64,000 nucleotides of DNA from Bryobacterales bacterium. Lineage in GTDB: Bacteria > Acidobacteriota > Terriglobia > Bryobacterales > Bryobacteraceae. Below the pieces are notes generated by a model. That model saw only the letters and a list, made by a program, of their open reading frames with translations, had not been told where the DNA came from and did no database searches. Position numbers and translations under genes: made by a program. Position 1 is the first letter of the stretch; every line of letters begins with the position of its first letter. The stretch covers positions 1 through 64,000 of the forward strand of contig JADLCT010000058.1 of the NCBI GenBank assembly GCA_020847045.1, read 5' to 3'. This document shows, piece by piece, positions 25,688-35,311 of the stretch.

Positions 25688-27376
25688 ATGCGATTTCACG
25701 CGCTCGCCGGACTTCTTCTCATGACCATGCCGCCCTTCGCCACAGCCCAGGACCGCACGCAGGCGCGGTCGATGGTGATTACGCGGCGTGGAATCGCGGC
25801 CACCAGCCAGACGCTGGCTTCTCAGGCGGGCGCGATGATTCTCGCCCGTGGCGGAAGCGCCGTGGACGCCGCCATCGCCGCCAATGCGGCGCTGGGTGTG
25901 GTGGAGCCGATGATGAACGGCATCGGCGGCGACCTGTTCGCGATTGTGCGCGAGCCGGGCTCTGGCAAACTGGCGGGCTTGAACGCCAGCGGACCAGCGC
26001 CGGCCGGCATGACGCCAGAAGCGCTTCGGGCACAAGGCCACAACATCGTGCCCGAGGAGGGCATCTGGAGCGTCACCGTTCCTGGTTGCGTGGAAGGCTG
26101 GGCGAAGTTGCATGGCAAGTACGGGAAGCTGCCGTGGGCGGATCTGTTCGCGCCGGCGGTCTACTATGCCCGCAACGGATTTCCGGTGACCGAGTGGATC
26201 GGCCAGGCGTGGCGGGACGGACAGGCGAAGTTGCTGCGGGACGAAAATGCCCGGCGCGTGTTTCTGCGCGAGGGCGAGGCGCCAAAGGTGGGCGAGGTTT
26301 TCCGCAATCCGCAATTGGCCTCCGCGCTGGAGCTGATTGCACGGCAGGGCCCGGCCGCCTTTTACAAGGACGGCATCGCCAAGGCGATTGTGCAGACCAG
26401 CAGACGGCATGGCGGTCCGATGAACGCGGAGGACCTGGCCGCGTTCCGGGCCGAATGGGTGACGCCTGTCTCCACCGGCTATCGCGGCTGGCGCGTGTTT
26501 GAGCTTCCTCCGAACAGCCAGGGGCTGGCGGCGCTGTCGATGCTGAATCTGATGGAGCGCTTTCCGCTGGGTTCGTATGAACCGCTGTCGGCGGATGCCT
26601 TCCACCTGAAAATCGAGGCGCAGAAGCTCGCCTATGCCGACCTGAACCGCTATGTGGGCGATCCGCGCTCCTCGCGCATCCCTGTGGAGCGCCTGATCGC
26701 GAAGGACTACGCGGCGGAACGCGCGCGCAGCATCGACCCGGCCCGCGCGGCTTGCGAATACGAAGCCGGCAAGGTGGAGTTGCCCCCGGCCGGCGACACA
26801 ATCTATCTTTCGACCGTGGACCGCGACGGCATGGTGGTGTCGTTAATCCAGAGCATCTATCTCAGCTTCGGCTCAGGCGTGGTGGTGGACGGTTACGGGT
26901 TCCACCTGCATAACCGCGCCGCCCTGTTCACGCTCGAACGGGGCCATCCGAACGAGCTTGCTCCCCGGAAGCGCCCCTTCCACACGATCATTCCCGGCTA
27001 CATGGAGAAGGGGACCCAGCACGTGGGCTTCGGTATCATGGGCGGCCTGAATCAGGCGCAGGCGCACGCCCAGTTCGTATCGAACGTGGCCGATCACGGC
27101 ATGAACATTCAGGCGGCGCTGGAAGCGCCACGATTCACCAAGCTGAACTTTTCCGGGTGCGATGTGAAAATTGAGCGGCGGCTGCCGGAGCCTGTTCTGG
27201 ACGAGCTTCTGCGGCGAGGCCACATCGTGCAACTCGAGCCCAGCTTTGCTTCCGCCATGGGAGGTGGACAGGTGGTGATTCACGACTCGGCGTCGAAGGT
27301 GAACTACGGCGCCAGCTCCCCGCGCAAGGACGGCGCGGCCATACCGGAACCCGATCCCTATTTCGGGGCTCGCTGA
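25688..27376 (+). CDS. Gamma-glutamyltransferase-family N-terminal nucleophile hydrolase
   Basis: A 562-residue exported protein (signal MRFHALAGLLLMTMPPFATA). ATSQTLASQAGAMILARGGS and VEPMMNGIGGDLF are typical of the GGT large subunit. The autocatalytic cleavage site is GDTIYLSTVD, with the nucleophile threonine at residue 371; classical GGTs have TTH here, while this form has TIY. The oxyanion/lid region is SFGSGVVVDGYGFHLHNR, and a PRKRPFHTI-type segment follows. The TIY form is seen in GGT-like acylases, so the enzyme may cleave gamma-glutamyl or other acyl amides; the substrate is not assigned. Confidence 0.87.
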   Translation: MRFHALAGLLLMTMPPFATAQDRTQARSMVITRRGIAATSQTLASQAGAMILARGGSAVDAAIAANAALGVVEPMMNGIGGDLFAIVREPGSGKLAGLNASGPAPAGMTPEALRAQGHNIVPEEGIWSVTVPGCVEGWAKLHGKYGKLPWADLFAPAVYYARNGFPVTEWIGQAWRDGQAKLLRDENARRVFLREGEAPKVGEVFRNPQLASALELIARQGPAAFYKDGIAKAIVQTSRRHGGPMNAEDLAAFRAEWVTPVSTGYRGWRVFELPPNSQGLAALSMLNLMERFPLGSYEPLSADAFHLKIEAQKLAYADLNRYVGDPRSSRIPVERLIAKDYAAERARSIDPARAACEYEAGKVELPPAGDTIYLSTVDRDGMVVSLIQSIYLSFGSGVVVDGYGFHLHNRAALFTLERGHPNELAPRKRPFHTIIPGYMEKGTQHVGFGIMGGLNQAQAHAQFVSNVADHGMNIQAALEAPRFTKLNFSGCDVKIERRLPEPVLDELLRRGHIVQLEPSFASAMGGGQVVIHDSASKVNYGASSPRKDGAAIPEPDPYFGAR

Positions 27377-27379
27377 CGG

Positions 27380-27820
27380 CTACGGCGTTCCAGGCAGCGG
27401 CTTCATGTCGGGCTCCATCCACTCGTAGCGCGCCTCGACGCTCTGCGCCACGTCGTGGCTGTAGTAGTCCTTGTACAGCCCGGCGCGTCCGCCAAACTCG
27501 GCCGCCATGGCGCGAATCCGCGTCAGCGCGTCGCCCCTGGCCTCATCGAGCGCATGCGACAGCACGTGAATCCAGAACAGGGTGAGTGTTTCGTGGTAAC
27601 CGCTGGTGGCGGTGTTCTGGCCGCCCTGCGCCAGGTTGTAGCGCTGAATGCCCGCGCGGATGGTGGGCGTGGCCTCGAACCGCGTCAGATGCAACAGGTA
27701 CCACGAAGCCATAATGACGTGCTCGCGATGCGTCCACTGCGCCAGCGGATAGGCGCCCGACTCGAACTCGCCGATGAAGCGGTGCAGCGTGGCGTGAGAC
27801 TCCAGGGGATCGTAGCTCAC
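27380..27820 (-). CDS. Conserved protein of unknown function, coupled to argR
   Basis: A 146-residue soluble protein, rich in aromatic residues and histidine. Notable segments are YPLAQWTHREHVIMASWYL (about 24-42), SGYHETLTLFWIHVLSHAL (about 73-91) and KDYYSHDVAQSVEARYEW near the end. The repeated His-Glu patterns (THREH, YHET) look like a metal or substrate site, but I cannot name the family. It starts with GTG and overlaps argR by 4 bases (GTGA), making it the last gene of the arginine operon. Confidence 0.75.
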   Translation of the reverse strand: MSYDPLESHATLHRFIGEFESGAYPLAQWTHREHVIMASWYLLHLTRFEATPTIRAGIQRYNLAQGGQNTATSGYHETLTLFWIHVLSHALDEARGDALTRIRAMAAEFGGRAGLYKDYYSHDVAQSVEARYEWMEPDMKPLPGTP

Positions 27821-28248
27821 GCGAGATACTCCAGCATGCGGCCGCGCAATCTCACGGCCGTCGTGTGATCGGGCGCCACCACCAGAATCGTGTCATCGCC
27901 AGCGATGGTGCCCACCACCTCGGACCAGTCGGCGCGGTCCAGCGCCACGGCGAGCGCGTTGGCGTTGCCGGGCGAAGTCTTCAGCACCATGAGATTCTGC
28001 GCCACTCGCGCGTCCAGCAGAAACTCCGAGGCGGCCGTGGCGATGTCGGGTCCGCGCGAGGCCGGTCCCAACTGCGTGTATCCTTCGGCGCTCTTCACGA
28101 TGCCCAGTTCCTGAATGTCACGGGACAGCGTGGCCTGTGTGGCTTGAATGCCCAACTCCGCCAGCCCGCGCGCCAGTTCCTCCTGCGTGAAGATCCGGCC
28201 GCGCAGAATGAGCTTCAGGATCTGCCCATGGCGGAAGGCTTTCGTCAT
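27817..28248 (-). CDS. argR: Arginine repressor
   Basis: Arginine-responsive hexameric regulator, 143 residues. The N-terminal winged helix spans about residues 1-70, with recognition segment QATQATLSRDIQELGIVK. A linker follows, and the C-terminal oligomerisation and arginine-binding domain has VGTIAGDDTILVVA (about 113-126) with the Asp pair contacting arginine. The gene lies 2 bases after argH in the operon it presumably represses; two ARG-box-like palindromes precede argF. Confidence 0.95.
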   Translation of the reverse strand: MTKAFRHGQILKLILRGRIFTQEELARGLAELGIQATQATLSRDIQELGIVKSAEGYTQLGPASRGPDIATAASEFLLDARVAQNLMVLKTSPGNANALAVALDRADWSEVVGTIAGDDTILVVAPDHTTAVRLRGRMLEYLA

Positions 28249-28250
28249 GT

Positions 28251-29657
28251 TCAGCTCCGGAACGCGCGCAGACGCGCGGCGGCTTCGTCCAGCGCCGAGT
28301 CCACCGAAGACGGCGCCGTGCCGCCCTTCACCACGCGCGTCTTCATGCCCTCGCGAGGATCAAGCAGGCGGGCGAGGTCTTCGCTTACGCCCGGATGGGC
28401 GAACTCCGGCGCGAAGGCGGCCAGGGACGCGGCGTCCCATTGCGAGGGCGTCTTGCCGGCGCGCACGCTTTCCAGCACAAGGCGGCCCACCACCTGATGA
28501 GCCGCGTGGAACGGCAGTCCATGGCGCGAAAGCGCCTCGGCCAGATCGGTGGCCACCACCCAGCTCTGTTCGGCCGCGGCCAGTGGCGGTTCTTCTTTCA
28601 ACACGGCCGATTCGGCCACCGTGCGCGCCATATCGAGCGAGGCGAGCATCGTATCGGCGGCGTCGAACAACTGCTCCTTGTCTTCCTGCATGTCGCGGTT
28701 GTACGTGGTAGGCAGGCCCTTCAGGATAAACAGCATCGCGTTTAACCCGCCCAGCACGCGGCCCGACTTGCCGCGCAGCAGTTCGAGGGAATCGGGGTTC
28801 TTCTTCTGCGGCATCAGCGAGGAACCGCTGGTGACGCCGTCGCTCAGCTCCAGCCAGCCGAACTCCTCACTCGAATAGAGGATCCAGTCCTCGGCCAGCC
28901 GCGACAGGTGAATCATGCAGACCGAGGCCGCATAGAGATAGTCGAGCACGAAGTCGCGGTCCGCCGAGACGTCCATCGAGTTTCGCGTGACGGCTTCAAA
29001 ACCAAGCTCGGCGGCAATCGCCTCGCGGTCAAACGGAAACCCGCTGCCGGCCAGCGCGCCGGAACCGAGAGGCATCACGTTGGCGGCGCGGCGGGCATGA
29101 TCGAAGCGCTGCCAGTCGCGCGCGAACATTTCAAAGTAGGCGAGCAGATAGTGCGGCCATAGGACGGCCTGGGCGCGGCGCAAGTGCGTGTAGCCGGGCA
29201 CGACGGCGCTGGGATGGCGCGCGGCGAAAGCCAGCAGCGCCGCCATCAGATCCGCCAGCTTGCTCTGCGTGAGCGCGCTGGCCTCCCGCAACCACAGGCG
29301 CGTGTCGAGTGACACCTGTTCGTTGCGGCTGCGGCCGGTGTGGATCTTGTCGGCGAGGCCCGCCACCTTTTCCTTCAGCTTGCGGATGACAAAGGTGTGC
29401 ACATCTTCGTCCGGAGCGCCATCGAAGTAGGACGGGTTTTCCGCCTCCTTGCGAATCTCTTCGAACGCCGCGGCCAGCCGCCCTGCCTCTGCCGCCGTCA
29501 GAATGCCCACGCGTTCCAACGCGCGCGCGAAGGCCTGAGAACCGCGCGTGTCGGCATCCACCAGACGCTTGTCGAAATCGAGCGACCACGAGTAACGCTC
29601 GAACACTTCGGAGGGGCCGCTTTCAAAACGGCCCCCCCACAGCTTCATCCCGCTCAT
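28251..29657 (-). CDS. argH: Argininosuccinate lyase
   Basis: Cleaves argininosuccinate to arginine and fumarate, the last step of arginine synthesis. It has 468 residues, with KLWGGRFES at the N-terminus, HTGRSRNEQV (about 105-114), PGYTHLRRAQ and the fumarase/lyase signature GSSLMPQKKNPDSLEL (about 279-294), which carries the catalytic serine. The ATG at 29657 is preceded by AGGAG and lies 8 bases after argG. Confidence 0.97.
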   Translation of the reverse strand: MSGMKLWGGRFESGPSEVFERYSWSLDFDKRLVDADTRGSQAFARALERVGILTAAEAGRLAAAFEEIRKEAENPSYFDGAPDEDVHTFVIRKLKEKVAGLADKIHTGRSRNEQVSLDTRLWLREASALTQSKLADLMAALLAFAARHPSAVVPGYTHLRRAQAVLWPHYLLAYFEMFARDWQRFDHARRAANVMPLGSGALAGSGFPFDREAIAAELGFEAVTRNSMDVSADRDFVLDYLYAASVCMIHLSRLAEDWILYSSEEFGWLELSDGVTSGSSLMPQKKNPDSLELLRGKSGRVLGGLNAMLFILKGLPTTYNRDMQEDKEQLFDAADTMLASLDMARTVAESAVLKEEPPLAAAEQSWVVATDLAEALSRHGLPFHAAHQVVGRLVLESVRAGKTPSQWDAASLAAFAPEFAHPGVSEDLARLLDPREGMKTRVVKGGTAPSSVDSALDEAAARLRAFRS

Positions 29658-29665
29658 GGGACTCC

Positions 29666-30889
<1,224 letters not shown>

Positions 30890-30910
30890 ACGAATCCTTT
30901 CGCTAACGGG

Positions 30911-30929
30911 CCCGCCACGCGGTGGCGGG
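30911..30929. repeat. GC-rich hairpin in argF-argG spacer
   Basis: CCCGCCAC GCG GTGGCGGG forms a perfect 8-bp stem with a 3-base loop. There is no U-tract on either strand, so it is more likely an intercistronic stabilising or pausing hairpin than an intrinsic terminator. Confidence 0.5.
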
Positions 30930-30957
30930 GTGGGGGAGGCGGGCGGCGTCCAGCCGC

Positions 30958-31911
30958 TCAGCCACCCAGCAACATCAATAAGAGAGCCTTCTGCGCATGG
31001 AGGCGGTTCTCGGCCTGGTCGTACACAACCGAACCGGCCGATTCCATCACCTCGTGCGTGGTTTCCTGTCCACGCTTGGCGGGCAGGCAGTGCATGAACA
31101 GGGCGCCGGCGGCCGCGCGCGCCATAAGCGCCTCGTTTACCTGATACGGCGCGAAGATGGCCTGGCGGCGGGCGGCCTCTTGTTCCTGGCCCATGCTTGC
31201 CCAGACATCGGTGTAGACGGCGTCGGCGCCGGTGACGGCTTCGGCCGGGTCGTAGGTGTGCACAACGCGCGCTCCGGCGCGTTCGCCCTCGATGCGCGCT
31301 TCCTCGAAAATGTTCTGGTTCGGCTCAAAGCCCTCCGGCGTGGCCACCCTCACGTGCACTCCCAGCCGGGCGCAATTCAGCAGCAGCGAATGAGCCACGT
31401 TGTTGCCGTCGCCTACATAGGCGAGCGTGCGTCCGGCGGGATCGCCGAAGCGCTCGGTGAGCGTTTGCAGGTCGGCGAACGATTGGCAGGGATGATACAG
31501 GTCGCTCAGCGCGTTCACCACCGGAACCGCGCCGAAATGCGCCAGGTCATCGACGGTCTGCTGCAGGAAGACGCGCGCCACGATGGCGTGCGTCCAGCGG
31601 GCGAGATTGCGCGCCACGTCCATCACCGGTTCGCGCTCGGCGATGGGCCCGATGGACACCACGCAGTCGGCCCCGAGTTGCTTCACGGCCAGCTCGAACG
31701 TGAGACGCGTGCGCAGCGAGGGCTTCTCGAACAGCAGCGTCAGATAGCGGCCGGCCAGCGCGCTCTGATAGCGCTGAGGCGTACGCTTCACGTCGGCGGC
31801 GAGCGCCAGCAGACGGCGCAGTTCGCCGGTGGTCAGATCCTGATCCCGGCGGCACTGTCCGCTCCAGATATGGGGAAGCGGCTCACTGGCCGGCAAGGTG
31901 CGTGCGGGCAT
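30958..31911 (-). CDS. argF: Ornithine carbamoyltransferase
   Basis: Makes citrulline from ornithine and carbamoyl phosphate. The start is placed at ATG 31911 because GGAGGAT precedes it by 10 bases. This gives 317 residues, close to the usual length, whereas an in-frame GTG at 31959 would put the start inside an ARG-box-like palindrome. Motifs are FEKPSLRTRLTFELA (carbamoyl-phosphate site), LYHPCQSFADL, VYTDVWASMGQE (ornithine contact) and HCLPAKRGQETT near the C-terminus. It is the first gene of argFGHR and is divergent from the NHL-repeat gene. Confidence 0.95.
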   Translation of the reverse strand: MPARTLPASEPLPHIWSGQCRRDQDLTTGELRRLLALAADVKRTPQRYQSALAGRYLTLLFEKPSLRTRLTFELAVKQLGADCVVSIGPIAEREPVMDVARNLARWTHAIVARVFLQQTVDDLAHFGAVPVVNALSDLYHPCQSFADLQTLTERFGDPAGRTLAYVGDGNNVAHSLLLNCARLGVHVRVATPEGFEPNQNIFEEARIEGERAGARVVHTYDPAEAVTGADAVYTDVWASMGQEQEAARRQAIFAPYQVNEALMARAAAGALFMHCLPAKRGQETTHEVMESAGSVVYDQAENRLHAQKALLLMLLGG

Positions 31912-31920
31912 GGCCACGAG

Positions 31921-31927
31921 ATCCTCC
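31921..31927 (-). promoter_or_regulatory. Ribosome binding site deciding the argF start
   Basis: On the minus strand GGAGGAT is followed after 9-10 bases by ATG 31911. The upstream in-frame GTG (31959) has no comparable site. Confidence 0.6.
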
Positions 31928-31942
31928 AGCGCAGAGGAGGTC

Positions 31943-31980
31943 TCTGCATGATTATTCACTCATATGCATAATTACACAGG
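31943..31980 (-). promoter_or_regulatory. Two tandem ARG-box-like operators
   Basis: Two 18-base imperfect palindromes at 31943-31960 and 31963-31980 are separated by 2 bases, the arrangement of ArgR half-operators in E. coli and relatives. Cores are TGCATGATTATTCA and TGCATAATTACACA, against the E. coli consensus TGAATWWWWATTCA (12 and 11 of 14 matches by eye). The second box covers the predicted -10 of argF. With argR in the same operon, autorepression by arginine is likely. Confidence 0.6.
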
Positions 31981-31996
31981 CGCGGTTCCGGCGCAA
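31968..31996 (-). promoter_or_regulatory. argF promoter
   Basis: On the minus strand -35 TTGCGC (31991-31996), a 17-base spacer and -10 AATTAT (31968-31973). The -10 lies inside the upstream ARG-box-like palindrome, so ArgR binding would block RNA polymerase. Confidence 0.45.
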
Positions 31997-32027
31997 GGAT
32001 CCGGCCGCCAAACGCCGCGCGCGCATC

Positions 32028-32056
32028 TTGACCCGTACCGTACACTCGCGTAGTCT
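32028..32056 (+). promoter_or_regulatory. Promoter of the NHL-repeat gene
   Basis: TTGACC (32028-32033), a 17-base spacer and TAGTCT (32051-32056). The predicted start of transcription is within a few bases of the ATG at 32065, so the message would have almost no leader. Confidence 0.35.
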
Positions 32057-32064
32057 GGGTTCCC

Positions 32065-32979
32065 ATGAACCTTCGATCCTGCTTGCTCCTTCTGGCCGCC
32101 TTCGCGCAGGCCTTCGCCGTGGATTGGAGCACGGCGCCCAAACTGCCTCACAAGGTTGTGCCGGGGTGGGCGCAACTGCCGGCGGGCTGGAACTTCGGGG
32201 AAACCTCGGGCGTCTCGGTGGACGGGCGCGATCATGTCTGGGTGTTCAATCGCGGCAAGCATCCCGTGATGGAGTTCGGCAAGTCCGGACAGTTCATCCA
32301 GGCGTGGGAGGATGTGCCCGTGATGTCGGCGCACGGAATCAAAGCGGATCCGGAGGGGAACATCTGGACGGTGGACGTGGCCGGCAACGCCGTGTTGAAG
32401 TTCACGCCGGCGGGCCGGCTGCTCATGGTGATCGCCAATGCCGGGCGCGGGCCGGGTGACGACAACTCACCCTACGCGTTCAACCGTCCGACCGGGATCG
32501 CGTTTCAATCAAATGGTGACTTCCTTGTTTCGGACGGCTATGTGAATTCGCGTGTCGTCTCTTATACGCGCGAGGGCGTGTTTCTGCGCAAGTGGGGCTC
32601 CAAGGGAACGGGCGACGGCCAATTCGACATCGCGCACGACGTGGCGCTCGACAAGCAGGGGCGCGTCTATGTGGCCGACCGCACGAACAACCGCATCCAG
32701 GTGTTCGATCTGAACGGCAAGCTGCTGGCCAAGTGGACCAGCATCGGCCAGCCCTGGGGACTCGCCTATGCCGCGAAGGAGGATGCCCTCTACATGGCCG
32801 ATGGAGAGAACAACCGCCTCGTCAAGCTGAGCCTGGACGGCCAGGTGCTGGGCGTACTGTCGTCCTTCGGCAAGACGCCGGGCAAGCTCGACTTCGCGCA
32901 TCACATCGCGGTCGATTCGGATGGCTCGCTCTACGTGGCCGAAATCAAGAACTGGCGCGTGCAAAAGTTCGCCAAGTAG
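32065..32979 (+). CDS. Secreted NHL-repeat beta-propeller, PAL-like
   Basis: A 304-residue protein with a signal peptide (MNLRSCLLLLAAFAQAFA) and about six NHL repeats, e.g. SGVSVDGRDHVWVFNRGKHP, AHGIKADPEGNIWTVD, VALDKQGRVYVADRTNNRIQ and HIAVDSDGSLYVAEIKNWRV. The layout is close to the lyase domain of peptidylglycine amidating enzymes, but without further evidence a catalytic role is not claimed. It ends at 32979 and the cytochrome-quinoprotein gene begins at the very next base, so the two are co-translated and may work together in the periplasm. Confidence 0.85.
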   Translation: MNLRSCLLLLAAFAQAFAVDWSTAPKLPHKVVPGWAQLPAGWNFGETSGVSVDGRDHVWVFNRGKHPVMEFGKSGQFIQAWEDVPVMSAHGIKADPEGNIWTVDVAGNAVLKFTPAGRLLMVIANAGRGPGDDNSPYAFNRPTGIAFQSNGDFLVSDGYVNSRVVSYTREGVFLRKWGSKGTGDGQFDIAHDVALDKQGRVYVADRTNNRIQVFDLNGKLLAKWTSIGQPWGLAYAAKEDALYMADGENNRLVKLSLDGQVLGVLSSFGKTPGKLDFAHHIAVDSDGSLYVAEIKNWRVQKFAK

Positions 32980-35301
32980 ATGCGCACGCTCATCCTCATT
33001 GCGGCAGCGGCGATGGCGGCCGCCGCGCAACCGCCGGACGCCGCCAAACGAGCCTATGTATCGCGCTGCGCGGGGTGCCACGGCGAAGATGGCAATGGCG
33101 GCGGACATGGTCCGGGCATCCTGAACGTCCGGCGCACGCGGGCAACCTCGCGCGAAGCGGTGGTGAGTCTGATTCGCAACGGAATCCCGGAGGCGGCAAT
33201 GCCGGCCTTTTCATTGCCACCGTCCGAGTTGAACCTGCTTGCGGACTATGTCATGTTCCTGAAGTCCCCGGCTCCCGCGCCGGCCGCGCCGGCGGGCGAC
33301 GTGAGCGCGGGCCAGCGCTACTTTGCCGGGGCTGGCCGTTGTACCTCGTGCCACATGGTGCGCGGTGTGGGAGGCATCCTCGGGCCAGACCTGACGGAGC
33401 TTGCCTCGAACCGCTCTCCCTCGGAGATTGCGGCCTCGCTGCATGGCGAGCCCTCCGCGAATCCGCCACGCAGGCGGCGTTGGGCCGGGCCTTTCTTCCG
33501 GCCGGTGGCCATCACGCTCACATCGGGCCAGACGTTGCGCGGCATCTCGCGGAACGAGTCGAACTTCGACATCCAACTGCTTACGCCGGACCAGAAACTG
33601 CACATCCTCGACAAGTTGCACGTGGCGCGCATCGAGCGCGATGCGGCCTTCATCCCCGCGTTGCAAGCCACGGCCGCGGAGCGGCGCGATCTGCTCGCTT
33701 ATCTGACGCGGCTGCGCCTGGACACCTCTCTGGCGAGCCGCGTGATGGCGTCGCCCATGGGCGATGGCATACCGTTTGCGCGCGTGGCCAAGCCCGCACC
33801 GGGCGAGTGGCCCAGCTACAACGGCACGATGGATGCGAACCGATTCAGCCCGCTCGATCAGATCCACGCGGGTAACGTGGCGCAACTGGCCCCGAAGTGG
33901 ATGTTCCCGCTGGTGGGCGCGCCGCGCTCGTTGCAGGTGACGCCGCTGGTGGTGGACGGAATCATGTATGTGACTTCGGTGAACGAGGCTTATGCGCTCG
34001 ATGCGCGCACCGGACGCGAGATCTGGCACTATGGCCGGCCGCGAACGAAGGGCTTGGTGGGAGACACGGCCAGCGGCATCAACCGCGGTGCCGCCGTCCT
34101 GGGCGACCGCGTGTTCATGACCACGGACAACGCGCACCTGCTCTCGCTGCACCGTCTGACGGGGCAGTTGATGTGGGAGGTGGAGATGGCCGACCACCGC
34201 CAGAACTATGGCTCGACGGGCGCGCCGCTGGTGGTGAACGATCTGGTGATCGCGGGCATCTCGGGCGGCGACGAGGGCGCGCGCGGGTTCCTGGATGCCT
34301 ATCGCGCCGCGACGGGAGAGCATGTCTGGCGGTTCTGGACCGTGCCCTCGCCGGAGGCGCCGGGCGGCGAGACATGGGCGGGCGATTCCTGGAAGCATGG
34401 CTGTGGCACGACGTGGTTGACGGGCTCCTACGATCCCGAACTGAAGCTGCTTTACTGGCCGACGGGCAATCCGTGCCCCGATTACGATGGCGAGGCGCGG
34501 CGCGGCGACAACCTCTACACGTCGTCGGTGGTGGCGCTGGAACCGGCGACAGGCAAACTGCGTTGGCACTACCAATTCACGCCGCACGACGTGCATGACT
34601 GGGATGCGACGGAGCCTCCGGTGCTCGCCGATTTCGAATGGAAGGGGCAGCCCCGCAAACTACTACTGCAGGGCAACCGGAACGGCTTCTTCTATGTGCT
34701 GGACCGCGCCACGGGCGAGTTCCTGCAGGCCACGCCTTTCGTTGGCAACATCACCTGGGCCAGCCGCATCGACGAGAAAGGAAGACCTGTGCTGCTGCCC
34801 AACAATGTGCCGGCGGCCGAAGGCCAGCGCACATGCCCGGCGGTGGAAGGCGCGACAAACTGGACCTCAACGGCCTTCGATGCGAGGCGCGGATGGTACT
34901 ACCTGTTCGCCGAGGAGTCGTGCAGCATCTATTCCCTGCGGAGCGAGTCGTGGCAGGCGGGAAAGTCGTACTATGGCGGATCCACGCGGCGTTCGCCTGG
35001 TGATAACGGGGAGAAGTATTTGAAGGTGATCGACGTCCGGAACGGGAAGTCCGTGTTTGCGATCCCGAATGTGGGCGGCGGTATCCTGGCCAGCGGCTTG
35101 ATGGCGACGGCGGGCAATCTGCTCTTTTACGGCGATGGCCATGGCGCGTTCGTGGCCGCCGATGCATCCAATGGCCGCGTGCTATGGCACTTCAATACGT
35201 CGCAGATGTGGAAGGCCGGGCCGATGACCTATCTGCTGGATGGTAAACAGTACGTGGCCATCGCCGCCGGGAACACGATCGTGGCGTTCGGACTGCCATG
35301 A
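32980..35301 (+). CDS. Dihaem cytochrome c - PQQ-type beta-propeller fusion
   Basis: A 773-residue exported protein. The signal is MRTLILIAAAAMAAAA. A first cytochrome c domain has CAGCH at residues 30-34 and MPAF as likely axial Met region, and a second has CTSCH at 121-125. Residues about 165-230 form a small beta domain (VAITLTSGQTLRGIS) of the kind found in large cytochromes. From about residue 270 comes an eight-bladed quinoprotein propeller: W-motif blades such as YALDARTGREIWHYG, TGNPCPDYDG, FTPHDVHDWDATEPP and VLDRATGEFLQ. Such enzymes oxidise alcohols or sugars and pass electrons to the haems. Haem domains precede the propeller, the reverse of classical quinohaemoprotein alcohol dehydrogenases. 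PQQ binding is inferred. Confidence 0.85.
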   Translation: MRTLILIAAAAMAAAAQPPDAAKRAYVSRCAGCHGEDGNGGGHGPGILNVRRTRATSREAVVSLIRNGIPEAAMPAFSLPPSELNLLADYVMFLKSPAPAPAAPAGDVSAGQRYFAGAGRCTSCHMVRGVGGILGPDLTELASNRSPSEIAASLHGEPSANPPRRRRWAGPFFRPVAITLTSGQTLRGISRNESNFDIQLLTPDQKLHILDKLHVARIERDAAFIPALQATAAERRDLLAYLTRLRLDTSLASRVMASPMGDGIPFARVAKPAPGEWPSYNGTMDANRFSPLDQIHAGNVAQLAPKWMFPLVGAPRSLQVTPLVVDGIMYVTSVNEAYALDARTGREIWHYGRPRTKGLVGDTASGINRGAAVLGDRVFMTTDNAHLLSLHRLTGQLMWEVEMADHRQNYGSTGAPLVVNDLVIAGISGGDEGARGFLDAYRAATGEHVWRFWTVPSPEAPGGETWAGDSWKHGCGTTWLTGSYDPELKLLYWPTGNPCPDYDGEARRGDNLYTSSVVALEPATGKLRWHYQFTPHDVHDWDATEPPVLADFEWKGQPRKLLLQGNRNGFFYVLDRATGEFLQATPFVGNITWASRIDEKGRPVLLPNNVPAAEGQRTCPAVEGATNWTSTAFDARRGWYYLFAEESCSIYSLRSESWQAGKSYYGGSTRRSPGDNGEKYLKVIDVRNGKSVFAIPNVGGGILASGLMATAGNLLFYGDGHGAFVAADASNGRVLWHFNTSQMWKAGPMTYLLDGKQYVAIAAGNTIVAFGLP

Positions 35302-35311
35302 CGGCGGACGG

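Noticed and set aside
30911..30929. Reading the argF-argG hairpin as an intrinsic terminator
   Set aside because: No U-tract follows on the minus strand and argG has no separate promoter that I can see.
31912..31959. GTG start for argF at 31959
   Set aside because: No ribosome site, lies within ARG-box-like palindromes, and adds residues not typical for OTC; ATG 31911 has GGAGGAT upstream.
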